The notes beneath the pieces were generated by a model. The model was not told the origin of the DNA. It saw only the letters and a list, made by a program, of their open reading frames with translations, and ran no database searches. Made by a program: the position numbers and the translations under genes. From assembly GCA_027459485.1 (NCBI GenBank), contig DAIDIG010000002.1, positions 273,553-337,552 on the forward strand: 64,000 nt of DNA. The letters are read 5' to 3'. Source of the stretch: Bdellovibrionales bacterium (GTDB taxonomy: Bacteria > Bdellovibrionota > Bdellovibrionia > Bdellovibrionales > UBA1609). Shown in pieces: positions 51,503 to 59,837 of the stretch. Numbering within the stretch: the first letter of the stretch is position 1; each line of letters starts with the position of its first letter.

Positions 51503-53880
51503 AACTGTTTGGCTATTCGCTGATCGCGATGTCGATCTTATTTTCGAATCCCGCAGCTTGGGCTGCGCGACATTCAAGATATCATAAACGTCATGTTCGG
51601 CATAAACATCATAGAGTTCGGCTGAAAGTACCTGAGCCCGCCGAGATCATTCAAAAGATCGTGATTCTTGGTAATCACAAAATTGAGCAACCGGCGATCC
51701 GCGCAAAGATCGGGTCCAAAGTCGGCGATCGATTTGACCCCGCACAAGTTCGCCAAGACATTCGAGACATATTTGCCACAGGGTATTTCATCGACATTGA
51801 AGTCGACAAAACGGACGAGGCGGGGACGGCCATCTTAACCTACGTGGTGAAAGAAAAACCGACGATTTCATCGATCACCTTTGAAGGCAATGATGCGGTC
51901 GATACGAGCGATTTGCGTGATGCGATCGGCATTAAATCGTATGAGATCCTCGATATGGCCAAAGTGCGCGAGGCTGTTCAGAAGTTGCAAAAGCTCTATG
52001 AAGACAAAGGGTTTTTCTTAGCCCGCATCTCAACCGACACAAAACAGGGCAAAGACAATACGGCAAGTCTCACGTTTCATATAGTTGAAAACGAGAAAGT
52101 CAAAGTCGCCAAAATCCGTTTTTTGGGCAATACGCAAGTTTCTTCGGATGAACTGAGAAATGCCATGCAAACCAAAGAAGGCGGCTTTTTCAGTTTTATT
52201 TCGGGCTCGGGATCGTTCAAGCAAGACACATTTGATCGCGACATCCAACTGCTTTATTACCTTGTGTATTACAACCAAGGTTTCATTCAGGCCAAGATTG
52301 ACCGCCCACAAGTTTACGTAACACCGGATAAGCGTTTTATCTACATCACCATACGCATTAATGAAGGTGAAAAGTTTCATGTCGGCGAAATCAATTTCAC
52401 CGGTGACCTGCTGTTTTCAGATCAAGAACTCTACAATTCGATTAAAACAAAAAGCGGAAGTCTCTTCGTTTACCAAACCCTACAAACCGATTTGAGCACC
52501 TTGCAGGCCAAATACGGCGATCTCGGTTACGCGTATGCCAACGTTATCCCGCGCACGCATGCGCGCGAACGAGAAAAGCTGGTTGATATCACATTCGATA
52601 TCGATAAGGGTCAAAAGGTTTACATCGGGCGAATCAATATGAAGGGCAATACAAAGACCCGCGACAAAGTCATTCGGCGCGAGATGAAAATTTACGAAGG
52701 GCAACTGTACAATGAGACAAAAAAGCGCGAATCGTTAGAGAATATCAAACGTCTCGGCTTTTTCGACGATGTCACGTTCAATACGCATACTCCGCCCGGG
52801 CAACCGAATATCATGGATATCGACGTCGTCGTAAAAGAACGTAATACCGGGCAGATTCAGCTCGGTGCGGGGTATTCGAGCTTCGGCGGATTTTTGCTGA
52901 ACGGTCAGATTCAGCAGACGAACTTATTCGGACGCGGGCAGAACCTCGGTCTGTCGATCAACTGGAGTATCTTCGAGAAAATTTTAGATTTCAGTTTTAC
53001 CGAGCCGTATTTCATGGATACGCCATGGCAGGTGAGCACCCACATTTTTTATACCCAGTTGTTTATGGATCAATACATCGACAATGAAACGGGTGGTGGT
53101 TTTCAAATTGGTCACCCACTTGGTCCGTACTTATTGGGTTCGGTCGGTTACAAATTGGACCGCACGTACATCGATTTAACACCTGATGGAGACCCCAATT
53201 TGTTCCCAGTCGACACCGCAAACGGTATCGCGAGCATGCTCACGGCTGATTTGTCTTACGACTCACGAGACGACCGCTTCTCGCCGACGAAGGGGCAGTT
53301 TCATTCGATCGACATCGAATATGCCGGGCTCGGCGGTAATTTGCTGTACACAAAAGGCACCATCGAAGCGCGGTACTTTCACCCTGTTTACAAAAACATC
53401 ATTTGGCGAAATAATTTGGTTTACGGTGCTATCGTCTCGAACCGCCCTGGTCAGCCGCCGCCTTTCAACCAGCTTTTCTTACTTGGTGGTCCAAACAATT
53501 TGCGTGGCTTCGATTGGTTTAGCATTGGCAAAAAGAAATTTTCAACCGTTGCCTTCAATCAGCTTGTGACCGAGGGCGCAGCCAATGCCGAAGCGCTGGC
53601 CATGAAGCCTTTCGGGGGCGCACAAGAAGCGTATTACAATTTGGAGTTTGAATTTCCGCTTATCCCCGAAGCCGGTGTGAAAGGCGTTGTTTTCTATGAC
53701 ATCGGTTATGCCGATGATACCCTACTGCTGGGTGAATTTCGCAGTGACTGGGGCTTCGGATTTCGTTGGTTCTCGCCCATCGGGCCATTACGGTTCGAAT
53801 TCGGTATTCCATTTAATCGCGAACCGATTTATGGAGAGCAGCCGGTGGCATTCCAATTCGCCATCGGCTCGCCTTTTTAG
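51499..53880 (+). CDS. bamA: Outer-membrane barrel assembly factor BamA
   Basis: A 793-residue BamA: signal peptide about 1-22, five POTRA-like domains (about 45-440; each begins with a strand such as IQKIVILGNHKI, VAKIRFLGNTQV, VGEINFTGDL, YIGRINMKGN), then a 16-strand barrel. NNLRGFDWFSIG corresponds to the VRGF/Y motif and the protein ends in FQFAIGSPF with terminal Phe. TTG 51499 overlaps the lolD stop and has ACGGG 8 bases before; TTG 51493 is an alternative. It inserts barrel proteins in the outer membrane. A His-rich basic patch (HKRHVRHKHHR) follows the signal. Confidence 0.93.
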   Translation: MKLFGYSLIAMSILFSNPAAWAARHSRYHKRHVRHKHHRVRLKVPEPAEIIQKIVILGNHKIEQPAIRAKIGSKVGDRFDPAQVRQDIRDIFATGYFIDIEVDKTDEAGTAILTYVVKEKPTISSITFEGNDAVDTSDLRDAIGIKSYEILDMAKVREAVQKLQKLYEDKGFFLARISTDTKQGKDNTASLTFHIVENEKVKVAKIRFLGNTQVSSDELRNAMQTKEGGFFSFISGSGSFKQDTFDRDIQLLYYLVYYNQGFIQAKIDRPQVYVTPDKRFIYITIRINEGEKFHVGEINFTGDLLFSDQELYNSIKTKSGSLFVYQTLQTDLSTLQAKYGDLGYAYANVIPRTHAREREKLVDITFDIDKGQKVYIGRINMKGNTKTRDKVIRREMKIYEGQLYNETKKRESLENIKRLGFFDDVTFNTHTPPGQPNIMDIDVVVKERNTGQIQLGAGYSSFGGFLLNGQIQQTNLFGRGQNLGLSINWSIFEKILDFSFTEPYFMDTPWQVSTHIFYTQLFMDQYIDNETGGGFQIGHPLGPYLLGSVGYKLDRTYIDLTPDGDPNLFPVDTANGIASMLTADLSYDSRDDRFSPTKGQFHSIDIEYAGLGGNLLYTKGTIEARYFHPVYKNIIWRNNLVYGAIVSNRPGQPPPFNQLFLLGGPNNLRGFDWFSIGKKKFSTVAFNQLVTEGAANAEALAMKPFGGAQEAYYNLEFEFPLIPEAGVKGVVFYDIGYADDTLLLGEFRSDWGFGFRWFSPIGPLRFEFGIPFNREPIYGEQPVAFQFAIGSPF

Positions 53881-53944
53881 AGCGGTTTAAAACATCCATC
53901 CGGCGCTTTTTAACTGCGCTCTCGAACGTCACATAAGGTAGTTC

Positions 53945-53974
53945 TTTACAGCCCCTAACCCCTGTGAGTAATAT
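53945..53974 (+). promoter_or_regulatory. Predicted promoter of the skp-fabZ-lpx operon
   Basis: -35 TTTACA (53945-53950), 18-base spacer, -10 TAATAT (53969-53974), 46 bases before the skp ATG. Confidence 0.45.
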
Positions 53975-53976
53975 CA

Positions 53977-53994
53977 GCCGCATAATATTGCGGC
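53977..53994. promoter_or_regulatory. Palindrome in the skp leader
   Basis: GCCGCA-TAATAT-TGCGGC, perfect 6-base arms, lying 27 bases before the skp ATG and just after the predicted -10; it would form a hairpin at the 5' end of the mRNA or act as an operator. Confidence 0.4.
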
Positions 53995-54020
53995 GATTTT
54001 CGACGCGAGGAGGCCTGTGA

Positions 54021-54548
54021 ATGAAGACAATGGCTTGTGTTTTGGCGAGTGTCGTACTTTGCACTTTTACTTTTGCCGGATTTTCAGCGAACGCGATGGC
54101 AGAAATGAAGATCGGTATTGTAGACATCCCTAAAGCGATTCAATCTACCAAAGAAGGCAAAAAGATCAAAAAAGAACTCGATGCCGATTATCAGCGACGA
54201 AAGGCTGATCTTGAAAAGCGCAAAAAAGATATAGATCAAATGCAAGCTGATTTTGAGAAAAAGAGCCTCGTTCTTTCCGATGATGCCCGTCAGAAGAAGG
54301 AGCAAGCGATCGAGCAAGCAAAAATGCAATTCATGCAACTGCGCGATCAAAACCTCAAAGCTTTGGCGCAAAAAGATCAGCAATTGTCGGCGCCGATGCT
54401 GAAAAGACTCGGCAAAGCTATTGATCACATTGCCCGACGCGACGGTTACACGGCAATTTTTCACAAAGACGATCAAAGTTTAGTCTGGGCTTCGAGTAAA
54501 ATCGACATCACGAATGAAGTGATCAAGGAACTTGGCAAAACAAAATAG
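54021..54548 (+). CDS. skp: OmpH/Skp-family periplasmic chaperone
   Basis: A 175-residue exported protein with a signal peptide ending AMAE (about residue 28) followed by IGIVDIPKAIQSTKEGKKI, then a long Lys/Glu-rich coiled coil (residues about 55-125) and the C-terminal IDHIARRDGYTAIFHKDDQ of the OmpH family. It binds unfolded outer-membrane proteins in the periplasm and hands them to BamA. AGGAGG precedes ATG 54021. fabZ starts inside its 3' end. It has its own predicted promoter, separating it from bamA. Confidence 0.9.
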   Translation: MKTMACVLASVVLCTFTFAGFSANAMAEMKIGIVDIPKAIQSTKEGKKIKKELDADYQRRKADLEKRKKDIDQMQADFEKKSLVLSDDARQKKEQAIEQAKMQFMQLRDQNLKALAQKDQQLSAPMLKRLGKAIDHIARRDGYTAIFHKDDQSLVWASSKIDITNEVIKELGKTK

Positions 54549-55005
54549 CGCTCTTCTTATCGAAGACATTTTGCGAATATTGCCGCACCGACAGCCCTTT
54601 GTTTTTATCGACCGAGTCCTTGAAATTCATGACCCGGGCGGCGAAAAGAAACTTGGGCGGCGGGTGCGCGCATTGAAAAATGTGACGTACAACGAACCGT
54701 TTTTTGCCGGGCATTTTCCAGATCGGCCGGTTATGCCGGGGGTCATTATTCTCGAAGCCATGGCGCAAGCGGCTTGTATTGCTTGTACGCGAAAGGGAGA
54801 TCCGCAAGTTGAAGTCGCCATCGGCCGATTCGGCGAGGTGCGATTCCACCTGCCTGTAGTACCGGGCGATCAATTGATCATTAACGCCGAAGTGACACGA
54901 GATCGCGGTCATTTTTTCGCCAGTAAGGTGAGCTCTTACGTCGACGATGAACTCATTGCCGAAACCGAATTATTAGCTTCTGTCCGGTTTGAGGAGAAAT
55001 CATGA
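54532..55005 (+). CDS. fabZ: (3R)-hydroxyacyl-ACP dehydratase
   Basis: A 157-residue FabZ. LPHRQPFVFIDRVLEI is the signature start, and FAGHFPDRPVMPGVIILEAMAQA carries the catalytic His61 and Glu75. It dehydrates hydroxyacyl-ACP and balances the pool used by LpxA. TTG 54532 overlaps skp by 17 bases and is preceded by AAGGAA but with a very short spacer; TTG 54571 is possible. Such a fabZ-lpxA pair is a classic arrangement. ATGA overlap with lpxA. Confidence 0.93.
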   Translation: MAKQNSALLIEDILRILPHRQPFVFIDRVLEIHDPGGEKKLGRRVRALKNVTYNEPFFAGHFPDRPVMPGVIILEAMAQAACIACTRKGDPQVEVAIGRFGEVRFHLPVVPGDQLIINAEVTRDRGHFFASKVSSYVDDELIAETELLASVRFEEKS

Positions 55006-55796
55006 GCGATACATGTATTCACCCCACGGCCATTGTTGAAAAAACCGTTGAACTCGATACCGGCGTCAGTGTCGGGCCTTATTCAGTCGTAAAAGGGCAC
55101 GCGAGAATAGGTAAAAACTCTGTGATCGAATCGCATGTCACCATCGGGTCACATACGACAATTGTTGAGGCCGGCGAGCATAATCACTTTATGCCTGGAG
55201 CTATGGTCGGTGGCCCGCCACAAGATCTTTCATATAAAAATGAACCCACTCGGTTGACCGTCGGCAATCATAATATTTTTCGTGAGTTTGTGACGGTGAA
55301 TTGCGGCACATCAAAGGGCGGTGGTGTCACTCGCATCGGCGATCATTGCATGTTGATGTCGTACGTTCACGTCGCACACGATTGCCATCTCGGCAATCAT
55401 GTTGTGATTGCCAACGGATGCCAATTCGCCGGTCATGTGAAAGTTGACGATTTCGCCCGTATTGGCGGGATGTGCGGCATCGTGCAGTTTGCGCGTGTGG
55501 GCCGATATTCCTACGTCGGCGGTGCCAGTCATATTCGAAAAGATATTCTCCCTTATTGTATTGCTGAAGGCAGTGAAATGGCGCGGGCGCGGGCGACGAA
55601 TAAGATCGGCATTCAACGCGCGGGTTTCGCCAAAGAAGAAGTTGAAAATATCGCGCGGGCGATTCGTTTTATTATCATGGGAGATCGCACGGTCGACGAA
55701 GCTTTGCAAAAGATCACCGACGAATGCCAAGCCAGCGACCACATCCAGCACCTCATTCATTTCATAAAAGATTCGAAGGCGGGAGTGGCGCGATGA
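55002..55796 (+). CDS. lpxA: UDP-sugar acyltransferase LpxA
   Basis: A 264-residue left-handed beta-helix acyltransferase, first step of lipid A synthesis. The hexapeptide repeats run to about residue 190; the catalytic base is His126 in HVAHD. GGPPQDLSYKNEPT is the substrate loop. The C-terminal helical part (NKIGIQRAGFAKEEVENI) follows. The neighbouring Gfo/Idh gene suggests that the acceptor may be the 3-amino UDP-sugar rather than UDP-GlcNAc; this cannot be decided by eye. Overlaps both neighbours by 4 bases. Confidence 0.94.
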   Translation: MSDTCIHPTAIVEKTVELDTGVSVGPYSVVKGHARIGKNSVIESHVTIGSHTTIVEAGEHNHFMPGAMVGGPPQDLSYKNEPTRLTVGNHNIFREFVTVNCGTSKGGGVTRIGDHCMLMSYVHVAHDCHLGNHVVIANGCQFAGHVKVDDFARIGGMCGIVQFARVGRYSYVGGASHIRKDILPYCIAEGSEMARARATNKIGIQRAGFAKEEVENIARAIRFIIMGDRTVDEALQKITDECQASDHIQHLIHFIKDSKAGVAR

Positions 55797-56812
55797 GCGC
55801 CAATCCAGCAAAGGGCAGCGCGATGAGCGCAACGAACCCTCGTCAAGATAGCGCCAACCCCACCAACACCAAAAAGCTTCGCGCCGCCGTCGTGGGCGTC
55901 GGGTACCTCGGTCGGTTTCATGCGCAGAAATACAAACTGATCGATCGCTGTGAGCTGGTGGGAGTGTATGACGCCGACCGCGCGCGGGCTGAAGATGTGG
56001 CGCGAGAGTTGAACGTCCGTGCATTTCATTCGCTTGAAGAGCTGCCAGGGCAAATTGACGCGGCCACTGTCGCCACAACGACGTCTTCGCATTTTGAAAT
56101 CGCGAAATATCTTCTAGAAAAGAACATTCACCTTCACGTCGAAAAGCCGATCACGACCACGAGTCATGAAGCGCAAGTTCTGTGTGATTTGGCCGCATCG
56201 CGTGGATTGAAACTTCAGGTAGGTCACGTCGAGCGATTCAACCCGGCCCTTGTGTCAGCTGAAGAAAAATTGAAGACGCCGCTTTTTATCGAGTGCCATC
56301 GTCTCGCGCCGTTTAAACCACGCGGGGTCGACGTCAATGTCGTGCTCGATCTTATGATTCACGACCTTGATATGATTTTACACTTGGTAAAGAGTGAGCC
56401 GGTGGCGGTTGCCGCTGTCGGCACGCCGGTTATTACACGAACGGATGACATCGCAAATGCGCGAATTGAGTTTCAATCCGGCGCTGTCGCCAATGTGACG
56501 GCGTCGCGGGTGAGTCTCAATAGCCAAAGAAAATTTCGTGTATTTCAAGATTCGCAGTACTTGTCGATGGATTTCGGCGCGGGTGAAGTGAGACTCTTTA
56601 CAAAAACCGGTGAATGGAACGGCGAAGGAACGCCTCCTATTGAAATGGAGGCGTGGAATTTAGAGAAAAGTGACGCGCTTCTTCGCGAAACGGATGCATT
56701 CATCGAGTCTTGTCTGAGCGGTCACCCGTGTGCAGTCACTGGCGAAGACGGTTTGCGGGCACTTCGCCTAGCGGAGCAAATCATTGACGCCATCAAAAAA
56801 CGAAATCATTGA
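55793..56812 (+). CDS. Gfo/Idh/MocA oxidoreductase, probable GnnA
   Basis: A 339-residue NAD-dependent oxidoreductase: Rossmann VVGVGYLGRFHAQKY near residue 37, then EKPITT with the conserved Lys (HVEKPI) and the late GHVERFNPA and VVLDLMIHDLDMILHL. A Gfo/Idh gene between lpxA and lpxB is the position of gnnA, whose product oxidises UDP-GlcNAc at C3 for 2,3-diamino lipid A in Acidithiobacillus and Leptospira. GnnB, the aminotransferase, is not adjacent. The start is duplicated: ATG 55793 and ATG 55823 lie in two copies of a 13-base repeat; the second has AAGGG upstream. Confidence 0.85.
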   Translation: MSANPAKGSAMSATNPRQDSANPTNTKKLRAAVVGVGYLGRFHAQKYKLIDRCELVGVYDADRARAEDVARELNVRAFHSLEELPGQIDAATVATTTSSHFEIAKYLLEKNIHLHVEKPITTTSHEAQVLCDLAASRGLKLQVGHVERFNPALVSAEEKLKTPLFIECHRLAPFKPRGVDVNVVLDLMIHDLDMILHLVKSEPVAVAAVGTPVITRTDDIANARIEFQSGAVANVTASRVSLNSQRKFRVFQDSQYLSMDFGAGEVRLFTKTGEWNGEGTPPIEMEAWNLEKSDALLRETDAFIESCLSGHPCAVTGEDGLRALRLAEQIIDAIKKRNH

Positions 56813-57965
56813 GGTCATGATCGTCGCCGCCGAGGCGTCGAGTTGCCTATATGCGCAACGTCTTCTGGAACATTGGCAGAAGCACGCGACTCGCAACGAG
56901 CCGCGAATCCATGCGTTCGGCGTTGGTAATCGCGAAATGGAGCGGCTGGGGTTCGAGGTGATCGGGCGATCCGAAGACATGGCGGTTGTCGGGCTGGTCG
57001 AAGTGCTCAAACATTTTCGTAGTATTCGGCGTGTCTTTAAGCGGCTTATTTACGAGGCCTCGATTCGGCGCCCGAAAGTGATTTTGCTGCTCGATTATCC
57101 CGGCTTTAATTTGCGTCTGGCTAAAAAGTTGAAAGCCTGCTGCGACGGCAAAATTGTTTACTACATTTCGCCGCAGGTTTGGGCATGGCGCACGGGTCGC
57201 GTCCAGCACATTCGAAAATATGTCGATCAAATGCTCGTGATTCTGCCTTTTGAAAAAGAGTTTTATGAGAATAGCGGTGTGAACGTTGAATTCGTTGGTC
57301 ACCCCCTGCTTGACGAGATTTCACCCGATCTGTTTGATGCCGATTCAAGGGCGGAATGGCGAAATCGCTACGGTGTGAGCGATCGAGATCAGCTTGTCGG
57401 CCTTATGCCGGGTAGTCGGGAGTCTGAGCTGGAACACCATTTACAAGTTCAGTTAAAAGCGGCGGAACTGCTCTACCGCGAAAACCCGAATTTGAAAGTG
57501 GCCCTGCTTTTGGCGCCGACTGTATCGATCGAACAGGCAAAGGGGCTTCTCCCCGCCAACGATCTGCCTATTATCTTCATGAAAGATAATCCGCTCAAGA
57601 TGGCCCGGCTTACCGATGTCATTTTATGCGCTTCGGGAACTGCCACATTGGTCGTGGGTCTGATGAAGCGCCCGATGGTGATAATGTATAGGATGAACGC
57701 GATCACCGCATGGTTGGCCAGAAGATTCGTAAAAGGCACCCCGTTTTTTGGACTTATCAATTTGATTCTTGGCAAGCGTGCCGTGCCTGAGTTATTTCAA
57801 GGGCAGGCGAATCCAGTCCGGTTGAAAGAAGAGCTTTCGCGATTGCTTTATAATCCAAACCACTATCGCGAAGTTGAAGCGGAACTCGAGCGCACGGTTG
57901 CATTATTGGGCGAAAAAGGCGCGACCGGCAAAGTGGCGGATATTTTGGATCGATATTTAAAATGA
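56784..57965 (+). CDS. lpxB: Lipid A disaccharide synthase
   Basis: A 393-residue GT19 glycosyltransferase condensing the two lipid A sugars. VAAEASSCLYAQ is the N-terminal GEASGD-like loop (changed); YISPQVWAWRTGRV, PFEKEFYEN, FVGHPLLDE, LMPGSRESE and ASGTATL are standard. The frame starts with TTG 56784 (GGAG upstream), giving a typical N-terminus; ATG 56817 is possible. It overlaps the Gfo/Idh gene by 29 bases and lpxK by 4. Confident assignment. Confidence 0.94.
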   Translation: MTPSKNEIIEVMIVAAEASSCLYAQRLLEHWQKHATRNEPRIHAFGVGNREMERLGFEVIGRSEDMAVVGLVEVLKHFRSIRRVFKRLIYEASIRRPKVILLLDYPGFNLRLAKKLKACCDGKIVYYISPQVWAWRTGRVQHIRKYVDQMLVILPFEKEFYENSGVNVEFVGHPLLDEISPDLFDADSRAEWRNRYGVSDRDQLVGLMPGSRESELEHHLQVQLKAAELLYRENPNLKVALLLAPTVSIEQAKGLLPANDLPIIFMKDNPLKMARLTDVILCASGTATLVVGLMKRPMVIMYRMNAITAWLARRFVKGTPFFGLINLILGKRAVPELFQGQANPVRLKEELSRLLYNPNHYREVEAELERTVALLGEKGATGKVADILDRYLK

Positions 57966-58990
57966 TACGAACAATTCTCAGACCGTTGGGCGTGCTGTAC
58001 GGAGCCGTGATGCGCGCACGCAATTGGTTGTACGATCGTCAAATTTGGCAATCGCAAGGCGTGTCGGTTCCAGTTGTGAGCGTCGGCAATCTAACCCTCG
58101 GCGGGACCGGCAAAACCCCGATCATTTGTGAACTGCTCAGGTGGGCGATTGAAAACAAACTGAATCCGGCCGTTATTTCGCGCGGGTACAAAGGTAAATA
58201 CGAATCTTCGGTCGCGCGCGTCCCGGTCGGTGCCGACCCCGCCTCATTCGGAGATGAGCCGACCATGATCGCCGATCGTTTTCCGGATGTGCCAGTGTAC
58301 GTAGGGAGGGACCGCGTGACGGTCGCTCGGCAGCTTCTCTCTGAAAATCCAAACGTCAAAGTGATATTCGCCGACGATGCATTTCAACACCGAAGGCTGC
58401 GTCGAGATTTAGACATTGTTGTCGTCGATTGCATGGAGCCAATCCATAATTACTCCGTTGTACCGGCCGGTCGCGGTCGCGAATCCGCTCAAGCGTTGAG
58501 ACGCGCCGATTGCGTCGTGCTCAATAAAGTGAATCTTGTGCCGCCGGAGCGTAAACAAGAAGTGATCGAGTTCATCGATCGAACGATCGGTGGTCGTGAA
58601 ATTCCGGTTATTGAATCCGAATACTATGTCGGCCGGCTTATCCGCCTCGACAATCACGAAACAGTGGAGCCGCGCGCATTTGAAAGCGTGACTTTGGTTT
58701 CCGGCATCGGCAATCCGCAGGCATTTGAAACGCTGATTGGCAAGAACTTCGCAGTGAAGAAACACTTTGTCTATCGCGATCATCACAAATATTCGCGCTC
58801 TGAAGTTCAAAAAATATTGGCGATATCGCGCGGGTACAATGTGAAACGAATTTTGACGACCGAAAAGGATGCCGTCAAACTGCGGCCGTTGGCTCACGAA
58901 AGCGATTTGTTTTGGCAAGCGGAATTGCGACCTAAACTCAGTCTGCGAGTCAAATGGTTATATGAGAAAATTTTCAGCTGCGTTCATTAA
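57962..58990 (+). CDS. lpxK: Tetraacyldisaccharide 4'-kinase
   Basis: A 342-residue membrane-associated P-loop kinase. One hydrophobic N-terminal segment, then Walker A GGTGKTP (residues 47-53) in VGNLTLGGTGKTPI, ADDAFQHRRLRRDLDIVVVD with the DDxxQ motif, and TTEKDAVKL. It phosphorylates the lipid A 4' position. Its presence shows that this organism can make 4'-phosphorylated lipid A, although some Bdellovibrio lipid A is reported with mannose in place of phosphate. ATGA overlap with lpxB; lpxL overlaps its end by 29 bases. Confidence 0.94.
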   Translation: MIRTILRPLGVLYGAVMRARNWLYDRQIWQSQGVSVPVVSVGNLTLGGTGKTPIICELLRWAIENKLNPAVISRGYKGKYESSVARVPVGADPASFGDEPTMIADRFPDVPVYVGRDRVTVARQLLSENPNVKVIFADDAFQHRRLRRDLDIVVVDCMEPIHNYSVVPAGRGRESAQALRRADCVVLNKVNLVPPERKQEVIEFIDRTIGGREIPVIESEYYVGRLIRLDNHETVEPRAFESVTLVSGIGNPQAFETLIGKNFAVKKHFVYRDHHKYSRSEVQKILAISRGYNVKRILTTEKDAVKLRPLAHESDLFWQAELRPKLSLRVKWLYEKIFSCVH

Positions 58991-59837
58991 CCTAGTTTCT
59001 CTAACGGTAAATCGTCTGCCTGTGCGCGCGCAAATGGCAATCGGCGACTTTTTGGGCTTCATATGGTTCGACGTTTTACGTATTCGTCGGGGCGTGGCAC
59101 TTCAAAATTTGCAAAATTGCTTCCCCGAATGGGCGGATGACAAGAGAATCTCAACCGCGCGCGCTTCGGTTTGCCACTTGGGGCGGTCGTTCGTTGAGTT
59201 TTTGCGCTTGCCCACGGCTGAGCTCGACGATTACTCCAATCATTTCGATATACACGGCCTTGAAAACCTGCAGAACGCACAAAAAAGAGGTAAAGGCGTT
59301 TTTCTTCTAATATCTCATATCGGCAACGGCGATTGGGCGACAGTCGGTTTTTCACTGAATGGCTTAAAGCTCTCGTCGATAACCAAAGAGTTTAAATGGC
59401 GGCCGCTGAACGATTTTTGGTTTCACACTCGCCAGCGTTTCGGTCTCGACCTGATACCCGATCGAAAATCAAGTTTGACGATATTAAAAAAGCTAAAACA
59501 AAATGAGATCGTCGGGTTTATGCTCGATCAGTTTTTGGGGCCTCCCATCGGTATTAAAACTCTATTCTTCGGTCGTGAAACCGGCACTCCAATGGGGCTC
59601 GCCGTGCTCGTCGAGCGATCGCGCGCGCCGGTGGTGCCCGCCTTGACCTATCGATTGGCCGATGGTCGTACCGCCATTTCTTTCGAGCCTGAGATCCCGT
59701 TCGTCGACACGGGTGATAAAGAGCGAAATATACAGGTGAACACGCAACGCTACTGTGACAAAATCGAAGGATGGGTGAGAGAGCATCCGGAACAGTGGAT
59801 GTGGGTTCATAGACGATGGAAAGAATTCCGCCACTAA
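58962..59837 (+). CDS. Lipid A acyltransferase (LpxL/HtrB family)
   Basis: A 291-residue lysophospholipid/lipid A acyltransferase. Catalytic HX4D is His119-Asp124 in SHIGNGD. A hydrophobic anchor is at the N-terminus, and FMLDQFLGPPIG and WMWVHRRWKEF are typical of LpxL. It adds secondary acyl chains at the inner membrane. ATG 58962 overlaps lpxK by 29 bases; the longer frame (58869) is antisense-like to no gene but reads into lpxK. Whether it is LpxL or LpxM type is undecided. Confidence 0.88.
   Translation: MRKFSAAFINLVSLTVNRLPVRAQMAIGDFLGFIWFDVLRIRRGVALQNLQNCFPEWADDKRISTARASVCHLGRSFVEFLRLPTAELDDYSNHFDIHGLENLQNAQKRGKGVFLLISHIGNGDWATVGFSLNGLKLSSITKEFKWRPLNDFWFHTRQRFGLDLIPDRKSSLTILKKLKQNEIVGFMLDQFLGPPIGIKTLFFGRETGTPMGLAVLVERSRAPVVPALTYRLADGRTAISFEPEIPFVDTGDKERNIQVNTQRYCDKIEGWVREHPEQWMWVHRRWKEFRH

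Noticed and set aside
53881..53925. Terminator after bamA
   Set aside because: AGAGCG and CGCTCT can pair across a long loop, but there is no T-run after the stem and the loop is too long.
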